Below are positions 15,501 through 22,542 of a stretch of 26,360 nucleotides of DNA, one piece after another; within the stretch, counting starts at the first letter, position 1; the number at the start of each line of letters is the position of its first letter. This DNA comes from Bacteroidales bacterium UBA1187 (GTDB taxonomy: Bacteria > Bacteroidota > Bacteroidia > Bacteroidales > Paludibacteraceae): contig DBYL01000015.1 of the NCBI GenBank assembly GCA_002309835.1, positions 1-26,360 of the forward strand, written 5' to 3'. Position numbers and translations under genes: made by a program. The notes under the pieces were generated by a model, which searched no databases, was not told the DNA's origin, and was given only the letters and a program-made list of their open reading frames with translations.

Positions 15501-17205
15501 GGGAATCGGAGTACAGCGCGAGGTTCAATCGTCTCAACTCGGCACGCGTACTATCCACATAACGCTGTAGCGGATGACCCGGCGTGAGATGAACTTGCAG
15601 CGCCATAGAAGGTATACTGTCTATCAGCGCGAAGAGAGAAGCCGAGTCTTTCACGGCCTTCAATAGCGGCTGCACCTGATCCACCAACTGCATCACATGC
15701 ATCGGACTCGTCAGGTCTGCTTTGAGCCCTTCGGTCGAGAGATTGAGGGCCGTGGTCGTATCGGTATCAAAATGCACATCCAAGTGCTTGGCATAGAAAT
15801 TTTCTCCCGCAACGTGCGCCTTCACATTCCGCATCTGCGTGTTATAGTTCACGCGTATCTGATCTATATTCATGAAGTCCGCCACGCGGAACTGATGCTC
15901 CGTCTGTGCCGCCACTTGCAAGCTGTCACCGGTCATGGCAAAAGGAAGATGTAGTGTACCCTCTACCGTCTTATCCGCCAATTCCGATTCCAGACGCAGA
16001 CCGGAGACGTTGATATTGTCATAGATGGCATCCGTGAGGTGCATTTTCACCTTGCTTCGCATCGCGCGGGAGTTGATGTCTATACCCTTACCCACCGCAT
16101 CAATCTCGCCGGTTAAAACAATACGCGTGTTATCTTTCATAAACGGCGACAAGTCTACTTTCTCTACATCCACATGGGCGTCGTAGGCCTCGTCATCGAT
16201 ATCATAACGTGCACGCAGTTTCGCTTTGCTTCCTTTGAAATCCGCATCGCCGACCACATCCACTTGCATCGTCTCGAGGTTCATCTTCGTCGTGGACAGA
16301 TCGGCTTTCGCACCCATTTCGTCCGCACGCACATGCAGACCGTTGCTGGTAATCAACTGGCGCTCAAGATCGACACAGGCATCGCCATAGACAGTATCTA
16401 TCGGCAGCGCAAACGACCCTATCGCCAGTTTCGTCCGGCCAATCTCTATACGGCGGGTATCATATTTATTGCCACCTACATCCACCAGCACATTCGTCTG
16501 CAACGAACGTGTATTGACATCCAGACCTAAAGGTGTAAGCGAGAAATGCACATTCCTTAAATCGCCGTTCGGCACATCAAAGGCCATCATCAGAGGCGTC
16601 GTATCCTGCGCCGCCGTATCAGGAGGAGTATCCCTAAGGTCAATACCCACAAAAGCATCGTACAACTGCAAGTCATGCAGCGGGTACTGCCCTTTCGCGA
16701 TATTCAGGTTCGGACTATTGAGTTCCAGGTGACCGACAAGGGCATCGATGCCTACCGCAGCGATCATCGTATCGGAGTGGAACGTCGTCTCATCGAGTTG
16801 CAGGTGCTCCACCACTATCGGCGTGGCCATCAGATCTCCGCCATTCTGCGAACTTAATGCCTTGGCCTTCAAGCGCAACGCGCGCGTGTATATTAAGGTG
16901 TCCTGTCCGCGATGACCTACAAAGAGACTGTCAATATTCACCTCAAGCGGCAGATCCGCTTTGCCTTTATAGGCACGATAAAAGGTGAAAGGTGAATGGT
17001 GAAAAGGCGAGAGGTAAATATCTCCCAAGTCAATATCCAGACCTGTTTTTTCTTCGACGACAGGAATCGCTTTCTCCAGCGCTTTTTTACGTAGAGAAGG
17101 CACATAAAGCGTACATCCTACCGCTATCAACAGTAAGAGGACGAGTCCCAGAATAGTGCCTGTCACGGCAAGCGGAACTTTCCAAAGTAACGCTTTTTTG
17201 CTCAC
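12559..17205 (-). CDS. TamB-domain translocation/assembly protein fused to a C-terminal Omp85 (TamA/BamA-type) beta-barrel
   Basis: A 1548-residue protein. Residues 1-33 form a signal anchor (ALLWKVPLAVTGTILGLVLL and on), followed by an AsmA-like start and a long repetitive beta-strand region typical of the TamB/DUF490 lipid-conduit groove. The conserved TamB C-terminal region ends near residue 1095; SNLSAEYKLTKDGNVLLRAF and LYKTGLGVRAIKDWH are visible near its end. Instead of stopping, the chain continues with about 450 residues that look like an Omp85 16-stranded barrel: strand pattern LTLKSSIKNLMGRGETFTLK, the lid-loop motif GGPNNMRGA near residue 1375 (equivalent to the GG..xRG(F/Y) signature), FLDAGNVW near 1428, and a C-terminal Phe (GIGYPF). 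I see no POTRA domains. The predicted role is transport or assembly of outer-membrane lipids or proteins. Translation starts at GTG directly after the preceding TAA (TAAGTG). The frame is intact throughout. Confidence 0.88.
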   Translation of the reverse strand: MSKKALLWKVPLAVTGTILGLVLLLLIAVGCTLYVPSLRKKALEKAIPVVEEKTGLDIDLGDIYLSPFHHSPFTFYRAYKGKADLPLEVNIDSLFVGHRGQDTLIYTRALRLKAKALSSQNGGDLMATPIVVEHLQLDETTFHSDTMIAAVGIDALVGHLELNSPNLNIAKGQYPLHDLQLYDAFVGIDLRDTPPDTAAQDTTPLMMAFDVPNGDLRNVHFSLTPLGLDVNTRSLQTNVLVDVGGNKYDTRRIEIGRTKLAIGSFALPIDTVYGDACVDLERQLITSNGLHVRADEMGAKADLSTTKMNLETMQVDVVGDADFKGSKAKLRARYDIDDEAYDAHVDVEKVDLSPFMKDNTRIVLTGEIDAVGKGIDINSRAMRSKVKMHLTDAIYDNINVSGLRLESELADKTVEGTLHLPFAMTGDSLQVAAQTEHQFRVADFMNIDQIRVNYNTQMRNVKAHVAGENFYAKHLDVHFDTDTTTALNLSTEGLKADLTSPMHVMQLVDQVQPLLKAVKDSASLFALIDSIPSMALQVHLTPGHPLQRYVDSTRAELRRLNLALYSDSLRKTLSIDAGACLTDGVMSLHNLRTDADLVLDVKREGDDLNGVGRLTMDNLSFGEMDLGSREVNLVLARSENYADALKADVQLDDIPLEIVDSIIKMADLDLNGAVRAQATVDGLPKQVDLSAEVLPLKVSARYKPYDVQLSLGETPVVMKHNKVDFNGLPVYGADSTFIALTGGLDLNSMRLDVALVADSFAPVKLDKGGPIPVYGDLATDIRGTVTGPLDSIVADVDVTILPTTDITYPIDKKNLAQVKPHGTVNVRYALADSMPLNLGGQVNVDDGFIRYSPKAYPIMPFHVDSGSHVTFNGPVGQTQLNVSASQKVKADVQTEGEETRRVDFRTGVRVNGVVDSIGLNSIGFFLEAPEDEAITQELASLDEDTRDGLAATLLATGMYVGESNAAQHREGYALSSIITSRINAAMANSKMGKVVDIDFSSAQTEHAGGKTNDMNISISKSFFKDRFRITVGSTLTDNPDVNKTSGLLSNLSAEYKLTKDGNVLLRAFADRDYNNVLEGELYKTGLGVRAIKDWHRQELYKGDSITRTYGLTADAGVAYRSNNSIGPDLTLKSSIKNLMGRGETFTLKGNGAYYWALRNRHPGDPKKTDTYKFGLNASLIFPYLHWAGDHHPEGDTRYMLGYQYENIAGGYGVHKVSGSFTYFIHSSKYITHAFTPFSLSFVLMKAETDSLLDKAAEYPQLIKVIAGNEFVPSIGYTFTYNDYRSKRAVNTLFEVGVKESGNLINAIYCLAGYKWNEKEKKLGSITFNQFVKMNLELRNKFNLTDQICIATRLFAGANIPLGNAYAAPLSEAFYAGGPNNMRGASPYAYGPGNFYSEKYNQNFFHAGDVKLEANFEFRFPIVWKLFGAAFLDAGNVWNWYSGADLFKAAGITDYKEQLQLREELYDGLYNNPDFLKQIALGTGAGLRLDLDGLVVRLDIGVAIHAPFQTYRYDKKTWQPDKTQPINTYFNIPSAVDAIRVNFGIGYPF
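16981..17014 (+). repeat. Degenerate 7-bp tandem tract within the TamB-Omp85 coding region
   Basis: On the plus strand the units run approximately as GGTGAAA-GGTGAAT-GGTGAAA-AGGCGAG. Read on the coding strand they encode LSPFHHSPFTF near residues 65-75, just after the signal anchor. It shares the GGTGAAA unit with the tract at 4931-4962 but lies in the opposite orientation relative to the gene. Confidence 0.75.
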
Positions 17206-18075
17206 TTAGAAATTCTTCTGAACACCGAATTTCAGACCGTACAGACCGGGAGTGAATTGATTAGCAAGCAGATTACGAAGTTTGCCCGAGAAGATAATTA
17301 CATCATTCGTATATTCGTTATGACGTGTACCATCCGGCTCAACATAGGCGAACGTGGTGCCGCTATAACCGAGACTCAGTATAGAGAAGAAAATCTGGAA
17401 GGTGCTCTTGCGGTTGAATCTATAGGTGATGACCGGCGATATTTGCGCACCATAGATGATACTGTGCTTCAAACCATCGTAGTCAGTGCCCGTAGGATCT
17501 CCGCCGTTAGCCACTACCGTCGGGAACTCCATACCGGTGTATAAGTGCGCCTCCAGCCAGATCCCTAACTTGTCGTTGAACATAGATTTGAGACGATACC
17601 GCACGTAAGGCGTCACACTCCAACTACCCTGACGGATGCGCAGATTCTCCTGTTTGGTACTGCCATCATCCAACTCAGCCGTATACGTAGCATAAGTCTC
17701 CTGATAACTACCGCCTACACGCATACCGAGATACAGACGTTCTTTGAGTTTCCAACCGATCTCCGGCTCCAACGCAATAGACCATCCGTTCTCCTTCATC
17801 TGATTTCGCGTATCGTTGTGGAAATAGATGTCGAAATTGTAGCCGTAGTACAATTTCTGCTTCCATAGAGGAACAGGCTTGACGGGGACCTCCGCCGCAG
17901 CGCTGTCTTGAGGGTCTTGCACAACGGGGCTTTCCTGCGCGTCCGCCACCGTTCTCGTTTCCCCGACAATCGTTGCTACACCACCTAATCCGGTAGCAAT
18001 CGGATCGCTCTGTTGAGCCATCATTGCGGTAGTACCGAACACTACCAAAGCAAGAAATAAATACGTTCTTTTCAT
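17206..18075 (-). CDS. Small outer-membrane beta-barrel protein, first gene of the TamB-Omp85 operon
   Basis: A 289-residue secreted protein that I cannot assign to a named family. It has a signal peptide MKRTYLFLALVVFGTTAMMA with likely cleavage before Gln21, a low-complexity acidic/Pro linker (about residues 22-75), and then alternating amphipathic strands rich in Tyr, Arg and Gly (LYYGYNFDIYFHND, WSVTPYVRYRLKSMF, SPVITYRFNRKSTFQIFFSI), ending in Phe. This fits an 8-10-stranded outer-membrane barrel. I chose the ATG at 18075 because it gives a clean signal peptide 22 bases downstream of a -7 element. The frame stays open 69 codons upstream to 18282, but that extension crosses the promoter and has no protein-like character. 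The TamB-Omp85 GTG start follows its TAA with no gap, which implies tight coupling. It may be a client or partner of that protein; this is inference from position only. Confidence 0.78.
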   Translation of the reverse strand: MKRTYLFLALVVFGTTAMMAQQSDPIATGLGGVATIVGETRTVADAQESPVVQDPQDSAAAEVPVKPVPLWKQKLYYGYNFDIYFHNDTRNQMKENGWSIALEPEIGWKLKERLYLGMRVGGSYQETYATYTAELDDGSTKQENLRIRQGSWSVTPYVRYRLKSMFNDKLGIWLEAHLYTGMEFPTVVANGGDPTGTDYDGLKHSIIYGAQISPVITYRFNRKSTFQIFFSILSLGYSGTTFAYVEPDGTRHNEYTNDVIIFSGKLRNLLANQFTPGLYGLKFGVQKNF

Positions 18076-18096
18076 GATATATCCAATTTTGCGGTG

Positions 18097-18128
18097 CAAA
18101 ATTACTGATTTTTTTTGAATTATGCAAG
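18097..18128 (-). promoter_or_regulatory. Promoter for the OMP/TamB-Omp85/antiporter operon
   Basis: On the minus strand CTTG (plus 18125-18128, three of four -33 bases), 20 bp, then TAATTTTG (plus 18097-18104, full TAnnTTTG match). It lies 22 bases before the ATG at 18075 and fixes that start. Confidence 0.65.
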
Positions 18129-18464
18129 AGTTATATCTGTATTTTATGAAAATCCTGCCAGAAAAGGGCGCGAGGAAGCACACTCCCCGGGCATGGGAAA
18201 CGGAAATCTCCGAAGGAAGGGTGTAGTACGAAACAATGCCCTTCAAACGGCTTTTTATGATAGATTTCAGATGTCGTTCCATGTTGTATAACTACCTGTA
18301 TATTAGCGCATTACAAGTGTATCAAAATAAGCATTGTCTAGGAATGGAACGACGCGCGTCTGATCCACCCTATGAAATGCCTCGATTTTGGACTTAAGTT
18401 GTTTGTCAATTCTGCTGCAAAGACACAAAATATATTGGGAATATGCAAATTTATTGCACGTTTT
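18129..18464. other. Intergenic region with a long imperfect inverted repeat; possible structured RNA
   Basis: No convincing gene occurs in this stretch of about 340 bases. The perfect arms GTCGTTCCAT (18273-18282) and ATGGAACGAC (18344-18353) are flanked by TCAGA (18267-18271) and TCTGA (18359-18363), so a 15-bp stem interrupted by an asymmetric bulge would enclose about 61 bases. A crossing pair ACAATGC/GCATTGT (near 18234 and 18331) is also present. A minus-strand promoter-like pair (CAAATTTA at 18446-18453, CAAA at 18476-18479, spacing 22) could drive an RNA through it. I do not recognise the RNA family. Confidence 0.4.
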
Positions 18465-18496
18465 TTTGCATAATTCAAAAATTATTCGTAACTTTG
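18465..18496 (+). promoter_or_regulatory. Promoter for the eight-gene pfkB-to-menA operon
   Basis: TTTG at 18465-18468, 20 bp, then TAACTTTG at 18489-18496. The predicted start of transcription lies about 15 bases before the ATG at 18517, leaving almost no leader. Confidence 0.75.
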
Positions 18497-18516
18497 CACT
18501 CGCAAAGTTTGAGCGA

Positions 18517-19443
18517 ATGAGCAAGCGTGTTATAGGCATAGGAGAAACGGTACTGGATATCCTCTTCAAGAACGACCAGCCGCAGAAAGCCGTTCCCGGC
18601 GGATCGACGTTCAATAGTATCGTGTCGTTAGGTCGCGCAGGTGTGTCTTGCGCCATCGTCACGGAGACCGGCGGAGATCATATCGGTGATATGATTTGTA
18701 GTTTCCTGCGCAACAACGGTGTCTCGGACGAGTTCGTTTGCCGTCATAAAGGCACGCAATCGCATATCACGCTCGCCTTTCTCAACGAGCACAATGATGC
18801 TCAGTACACATTCTATAAGGATCACGCGACGGACCTGTTAGACGAGCAACTGCCTGCGATCACATCGGACGACATCGTGCTGTTCGGTTCATTCTTCGCC
18901 ATCAATCCTGTTATCCGACCGGTAGTAAGCAAACTCCTGCACGCGGCACGCGAGGCCGGTGCATGGCTTTATTACGACATCAATTTCCGCAAGAGTCATA
19001 TCCCTGATATCCCTGATGTATTGCCGAATATCGAAGAGAACATGCGGCTGGCGGATGTCGTCCGCGGATCCAAAGAGGACTTTGAGTACTTATACGGTTT
19101 GAGCGATGCAGACGCTATCTATGAGAAGGTCCAACCATTCTGCAACCGCTTCATCCTCACCGATGGCGCTCGCTCCATCCGCATCTATACGCCCGAGAAA
19201 GTGGAAAGGGGAGAGTGGAAAGTGGAGAGTTTCGCGGTGCAACCCATAGAGACCGTCAGTACCGTTGGGGCCGGAGATAACTTCAATGCCGGATATATAT
19301 ACGCAAAACTGCAAGGCCTTGATGCCCCGGCTGAGCGCGTGAAGATGGCCCAGCGATGGAGTCAGGATGTGTGTCGACAGATAGGTAATAACATCAGCGA
19401 TGACTTAGTTGCATGGCTCAAACAAAATCCCATAAACCAATGA
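18517..19443 (+). CDS. PfkB-family carbohydrate kinase (fructokinase/ribokinase-like)
   Basis: A 308-residue cytoplasmic sugar kinase of normal PfkB length. Visible are the N-terminal strand IGIGETVLDILF, the substrate-side GGSTFNSIVSLGRAGV with TETGGDHIGD, and the C-terminal PfkB signature STVGAGDNFNAGY with catalytic Asp254. It would phosphorylate a sugar from ATP; fructose is most likely by resemblance but is not proven. I chose the ATG at 18517 because the longer frame upstream runs across the promoter. A purine-rich 7-bp tract (19201-19230) encodes the segment KVERGEWKVES just before the signature. Its TGA overlaps the ATG of the next gene as ATGA, so translation is coupled. Confidence 0.9.
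   Translation: MSKRVIGIGETVLDILFKNDQPQKAVPGGSTFNSIVSLGRAGVSCAIVTETGGDHIGDMICSFLRNNGVSDEFVCRHKGTQSHITLAFLNEHNDAQYTFYKDHATDLLDEQLPAITSDDIVLFGSFFAINPVIRPVVSKLLHAAREAGAWLYYDINFRKSHIPDIPDVLPNIEENMRLADVVRGSKEDFEYLYGLSDADAIYEKVQPFCNRFILTDGARSIRIYTPEKVERGEWKVESFAVQPIETVSTVGAGDNFNAGYIYAKLQGLDAPAERVKMAQRWSQDVCRQIGNNISDDLVAWLKQNPINQ
19201..19230 (+). repeat. Degenerate 7-bp tandem tract inside the PfkB-family kinase gene
   Basis: The units are GTGGAAA-GGGGAGA-GTGGAAA-GTGGAGA-GT. They encode VERGEWKVES, in a surface region that normally varies in this family, shortly before the GAGD signature. Confidence 0.75.
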
Positions 19444-19874
19444 GCAAATCCGATCAATACGAGTCTCTGCTCCCGCAGATAGCGTCCCTCATTGCCGGCG
19501 AGACAGACCTCATCGCGAACATGGCGAACATAGCCGCCGTGCTGCATGAAGCGTTTCATTTCTGGTGGACCGGTTTTTACATTGTCAAAGGCAACGAACT
19601 GGTACTTGGTCCTTTTCAAGGACCGCTCGCTTGTACGCGTATACCTTATAACAAAGGTGTGTGCGGTTCGGCCTGGGCACAAGACAAGACGCTCGTCGTG
19701 CCTAACGTACATGAGTTTCCGGGACATATCGCCTGTTCCTCGGAATCGAAAAGCGAGATCGTCGTTCCCATCCGTCGCGACGGCGAAGTCATCGCCGTGC
19801 TCGACATCGACAGCGCAGAGTACAACACTTTCGACGCCATCGATCAGAAATACTTAGAGCAAATACAATTATAA
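19440..19874 (+). CDS. msrC: Free methionine-(R)-sulfoxide reductase (GAF-domain fRMsr)
   Basis: A 144-residue GAF-fold enzyme that reduces free methionine-(R)-sulfoxide, a repair and antioxidant role in the cytoplasm. The three redox cysteines are Cys65 (GPLACTRIP), Cys75 (NKGVCGSAWA) and Cys99 (GHIACSSESKSEIVVP). Their spacing of 10 and 24 residues is the same as Cys84/94/118 of the E. coli enzyme, which makes the assignment firm. The C-terminal VLDIDSAEYNTFDAID is also typical. The start is the ATG at 19440, which overlaps the kinase stop as ATGA; a longer in-frame start nine codons upstream is less likely. The following gene starts two bases after its stop. Confidence 0.93.
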   Translation: MSKSDQYESLLPQIASLIAGETDLIANMANIAAVLHEAFHFWWTGFYIVKGNELVLGPFQGPLACTRIPYNKGVCGSAWAQDKTLVVPNVHEFPGHIACSSESKSEIVVPIRRDGEVIAVLDIDSAEYNTFDAIDQKYLEQIQL

Positions 19875-19876
19875 AC

Positions 19877-22528
19877 ATGGATACTTATCTTTTCAGAAAA
19901 CATATTCACCGTCTGCCTGGAAAAGTGATTCATGCCATCCCGCTGCCTGAACCCGAAGTGACTGAAGGGCAAGGTGCGCGTAAACAGATTGGTGCTATCT
20001 GCCGCAAGGCGGGATATAAGCAAGTGCTGCTGGTCACCGATAAGACGCTTAGTGCGTTGGGCTTCGAGCAAGCGATTATAGCGTCCTTGCAGGCGGAGAA
20101 GATAGGCGTTTCTGTTTTCAATAACATCTGCTCCGAACCGAATATCGCCATCATCGATGCCGGTCGTCAGCAAGCGTTGGACAGTCATGCGGAGGCCATC
20201 ATCGCCTTAGGTGGCGGTTCAGTCATGGATAGTTGTAAGATGATCGCCGCAGGTGTGAAAATGCCGCATGTGCCGACCAAAGCACTGCTGCTGAAATTCC
20301 TGCCTGTTCCCGGAGAGACCATCCCGCTGATCATGGTGCCTTCCACTGCCGGCACAGGCGCTGAACTGACCGTCGGTGCCGTCGTGAGTAACGACAAAGG
20401 GACGAAAGGTTCGACGGTGCTCATCGGTCTGAACGTAAAGCATGTTGTGCACGACAGCGAACTGACACTTCGTGCCCCGCAAGCGGTGACCGCTGCCTGT
20501 GGCATCGATGCACTGAGTCATTGTATCGAAGGCGCCGTAGCGGACGTGAAGGAGGACGAAGAAGACATGCGCATGTCGATGGAAGGCGTGAAGTTGATTC
20601 TCGAGAACCTGCCGCTGCTGATGGATGAAAGGATTAGTGGATTAGGGGATGAGCGGAAGAACGAAGCACGCCTGGCGATGTGTCGCGCAGCGATGTATGG
20701 CGGTAATGCCATCAACACGCAATTGGCGGGCTACGTGCATGCCTTTGCGCATAGTATCGGAGCCAAATACCATCTCTCGCACGGTCAGGCTATCTCGCTC
20801 ATGTTGATGCCGGTGCTGGAGTTTCAAAAAGAGGTGTGCCGAGAGAAATACGCTGAGTTAGCGCATTTCTGCGGATTAGCGGATGAGGGGGTTAGTGGAT
20901 TAGAGGCTGCAGAAGCGTTCTTAAGCGCTGTCCGTGACTTGATGCACACCTGCGGGATGGATCAGATCGTCTCGCCTGTTCGCGCTTGCGATCACGAAGA
21001 ACTGATACCGATGATTGCCGCGGACTCCATCAATTATTCTGCACCAATCACCTTGAATAACAATGACATCAAACATATCCTAAACATGGTAACCCATCAT
21101 CCGTTACATACCGGCTACACCGAGGACTCCATCCGTGAGATCGTGGCCAAGCAGCGGACCTTCTTCCGCACCGGCGAGACGCTACCTGTTGCATGGCGTA
21201 TCAAGCAGTTGAAACGACTCAAAGAGGCCGTCATCGCGCATCAGCAGGAGTTCATGGATGCCTTAGGCGAAGACCTAGGCCGCAGTGAGTTAGAGGCTTA
21301 CCTCTGCGACGTAGGACCCATCATCGTGGAGATCAATGAGATGATCAGCGGCTTGCGTCGTTGGGCGCGACCGGAAAGGCATTTCAGCGGATTGATGTGC
21401 TTCCCGAGTATCGTGACAAAAGTGTATAAGATGCCCTACGGTGTATCTCTGGTCATCAGTCCGTTTAACTTCCCTATCCTTCTGACGATAGGTGTCGTAG
21501 CCGCAGCGATGTGCGGCGGTAATACGGTGGTCATCAAGTCCAGTTCGAAATCCGCAGCATGTACGGAAGTGCTTAAGAAATTCTTCGCCGAAGTGTTCCC
21601 GCCCGAGTATATCACGCTCATCGACGGCGGACATGACGTAGCTGACATGTGTCTCGCGCAGCGCTTCGATAAGATTTTCTATACGGGTTCGCCTTCGGTA
21701 GGCAAGCACGTATTGGCAGAAGCGGCAAAGAACCTGACGCCGGTGGCACTTGAGTTAGGCGGCGAGACCGGAAACTGGGCAGTCGTTCGTGCGGACGCAG
21801 ACCTTAAGGATGCGGCGCGAAAGATAGCGTTCTTCAAGCTCACCAACGCCGGACAGATATGTATTAACATCAATCAGATAGCGGTGGCCGAAGAAGTGGC
21901 GGACGCGTTCCTCGAGGAGTTACGCAAGGCCTTTATCGCGCAGATAGGCGAGCACGCAGAGACCAATCCTGAATATCCGAAACTCATCACCGAGGCGGCG
22001 TACGACAAGTGCGCGAAGTTAGCGGACGAGTACCGCGAACGCATCATCTTCGGTGGCGTAGGCGACAAAGCGACACGCAAATATGCGCCGACGATGATCT
22101 ACCCCGTAGATATCAACGAGCATATCGTGCAGCACGAGCTCTTCTGTCCGCTATTACCTATCGTGCCGTACAAAGATGCGGAGATTGACGCTTTGATGGA
22201 CGTCATCGCCGAACGCGAGCATCCATTAGCGATGTATGTGTTCACGAAGAATATGCGTTGGGCAAACCGCGTGATGCAGACCCAGCAGTTCGGCGGAGGA
22301 TGTATCAACGAGGTGTGCATCCATATGATGGTCAAAGGAGTGCCCTTCAACGGAACAGGTCACTCCGGCATGGGAGCCTACCATGGTGAGTGGGGTTTCC
22401 GGGAGTTCACCCATCCGCAGACGGTGCTCAAAGGTCGTACGCATTTCAACCTGCCGCTACGCGAACATCCGTATACGGGTGAGGCCGGCAAAAAGAAGAT
22501 GAGTCTATTGGAACTATTCGAGAAATAA
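19877..22528 (+). CDS. Bifunctional iron-type alcohol dehydrogenase - aldehyde dehydrogenase fusion in reverse-AdhE order
   Basis: An 883-residue fusion. Residues ~25-415 are an iron-containing ADH: nucleotide motif LGGGSVMDSCK near 108-118, PSTAGTGAE near 155, and metal ligands Asp211, His215 (GIDALSHCIE), His288 and His302 (HAFAHSIGAKYHLSHG). After a linker of only about ten residues, ~425-870 are an ALDH closest in feel to class-3 enzymes: ISPFNFPILL, FYTGSPSVGKHV, Glu626 in LELGGE, catalytic Cys662 in NAGQICIN, and HELFCPLLPI. Substrate use is expected to be alcohol to aldehyde to carboxylate, or the reverse, with the aldehyde passed between domains. The class-3-like ALDH part suggests an acid rather than an acyl-CoA product, but that is inference. 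Classical AdhE has the opposite domain order and a CoA-dependent ALDH. Two 8-bp tandem tracts lie inside the ADH half. All catalytic residues appear intact. Confidence 0.9.
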   Translation: MDTYLFRKHIHRLPGKVIHAIPLPEPEVTEGQGARKQIGAICRKAGYKQVLLVTDKTLSALGFEQAIIASLQAEKIGVSVFNNICSEPNIAIIDAGRQQALDSHAEAIIALGGGSVMDSCKMIAAGVKMPHVPTKALLLKFLPVPGETIPLIMVPSTAGTGAELTVGAVVSNDKGTKGSTVLIGLNVKHVVHDSELTLRAPQAVTAACGIDALSHCIEGAVADVKEDEEDMRMSMEGVKLILENLPLLMDERISGLGDERKNEARLAMCRAAMYGGNAINTQLAGYVHAFAHSIGAKYHLSHGQAISLMLMPVLEFQKEVCREKYAELAHFCGLADEGVSGLEAAEAFLSAVRDLMHTCGMDQIVSPVRACDHEELIPMIAADSINYSAPITLNNNDIKHILNMVTHHPLHTGYTEDSIREIVAKQRTFFRTGETLPVAWRIKQLKRLKEAVIAHQQEFMDALGEDLGRSELEAYLCDVGPIIVEINEMISGLRRWARPERHFSGLMCFPSIVTKVYKMPYGVSLVISPFNFPILLTIGVVAAAMCGGNTVVIKSSSKSAACTEVLKKFFAEVFPPEYITLIDGGHDVADMCLAQRFDKIFYTGSPSVGKHVLAEAAKNLTPVALELGGETGNWAVVRADADLKDAARKIAFFKLTNAGQICININQIAVAEEVADAFLEELRKAFIAQIGEHAETNPEYPKLITEAAYDKCAKLADEYRERIIFGGVGDKATRKYAPTMIYPVDINEHIVQHELFCPLLPIVPYKDAEIDALMDVIAEREHPLAMYVFTKNMRWANRVMQTQQFGGGCINEVCIHMMVKGVPFNGTGHSGMGAYHGEWGFREFTHPQTVLKGRTHFNLPLREHPYTGEAGKKKMSLLELFEK
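20631..20656 (+). repeat. Degenerate 8-bp tandem tract in the ADH domain
   Basis: The units are GGATTAGT-GGATTAGG-GGATGAGC-GG. They encode RISGLGDERK in a region that is variable in iron-type alcohol dehydrogenases. Confidence 0.75.
20872..20902 (+). repeat. Second degenerate 8-bp tandem tract in the ADH domain
   Basis: The units are GGATTAGC-GGATGAGG-GGGTTAGT-GGATTAG, the same 8-mer as at 20631-20656, 240 bases downstream in the same gene and orientation. They encode GLADEGVSGLE, again in a family-variable loop. Confidence 0.75.
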
Positions 22529-22542
22529 ACTATTCGCAAGAT

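Noticed and set aside
18076..18282. N-terminal extension of the small barrel protein to an ATG at 18282
   Set aside because: It would place 69 residues before a clean signal peptide and cross a full-consensus promoter at 18097-18128; the start at 18075 explains everything.
18267..18363. Inverted repeat as insertion-sequence ends or an attachment site
   Set aside because: The arms enclose only about 61 bases, and there is no transposase or integrase and no target-site duplication that I can see.
18388..18516. Upstream start for the PfkB-family kinase
   Set aside because: The extension crosses the promoter at 18465-18496 and adds residues not typical of the family.
19008..19027. Short repeat ATCCCTGAT twice in the PfkB-family kinase gene
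   Set aside because: A two-copy 9-bp repeat encoding IPDIPD is in frame and can arise by chance or simple duplication; not grouped with the 7-8 bp tracts.
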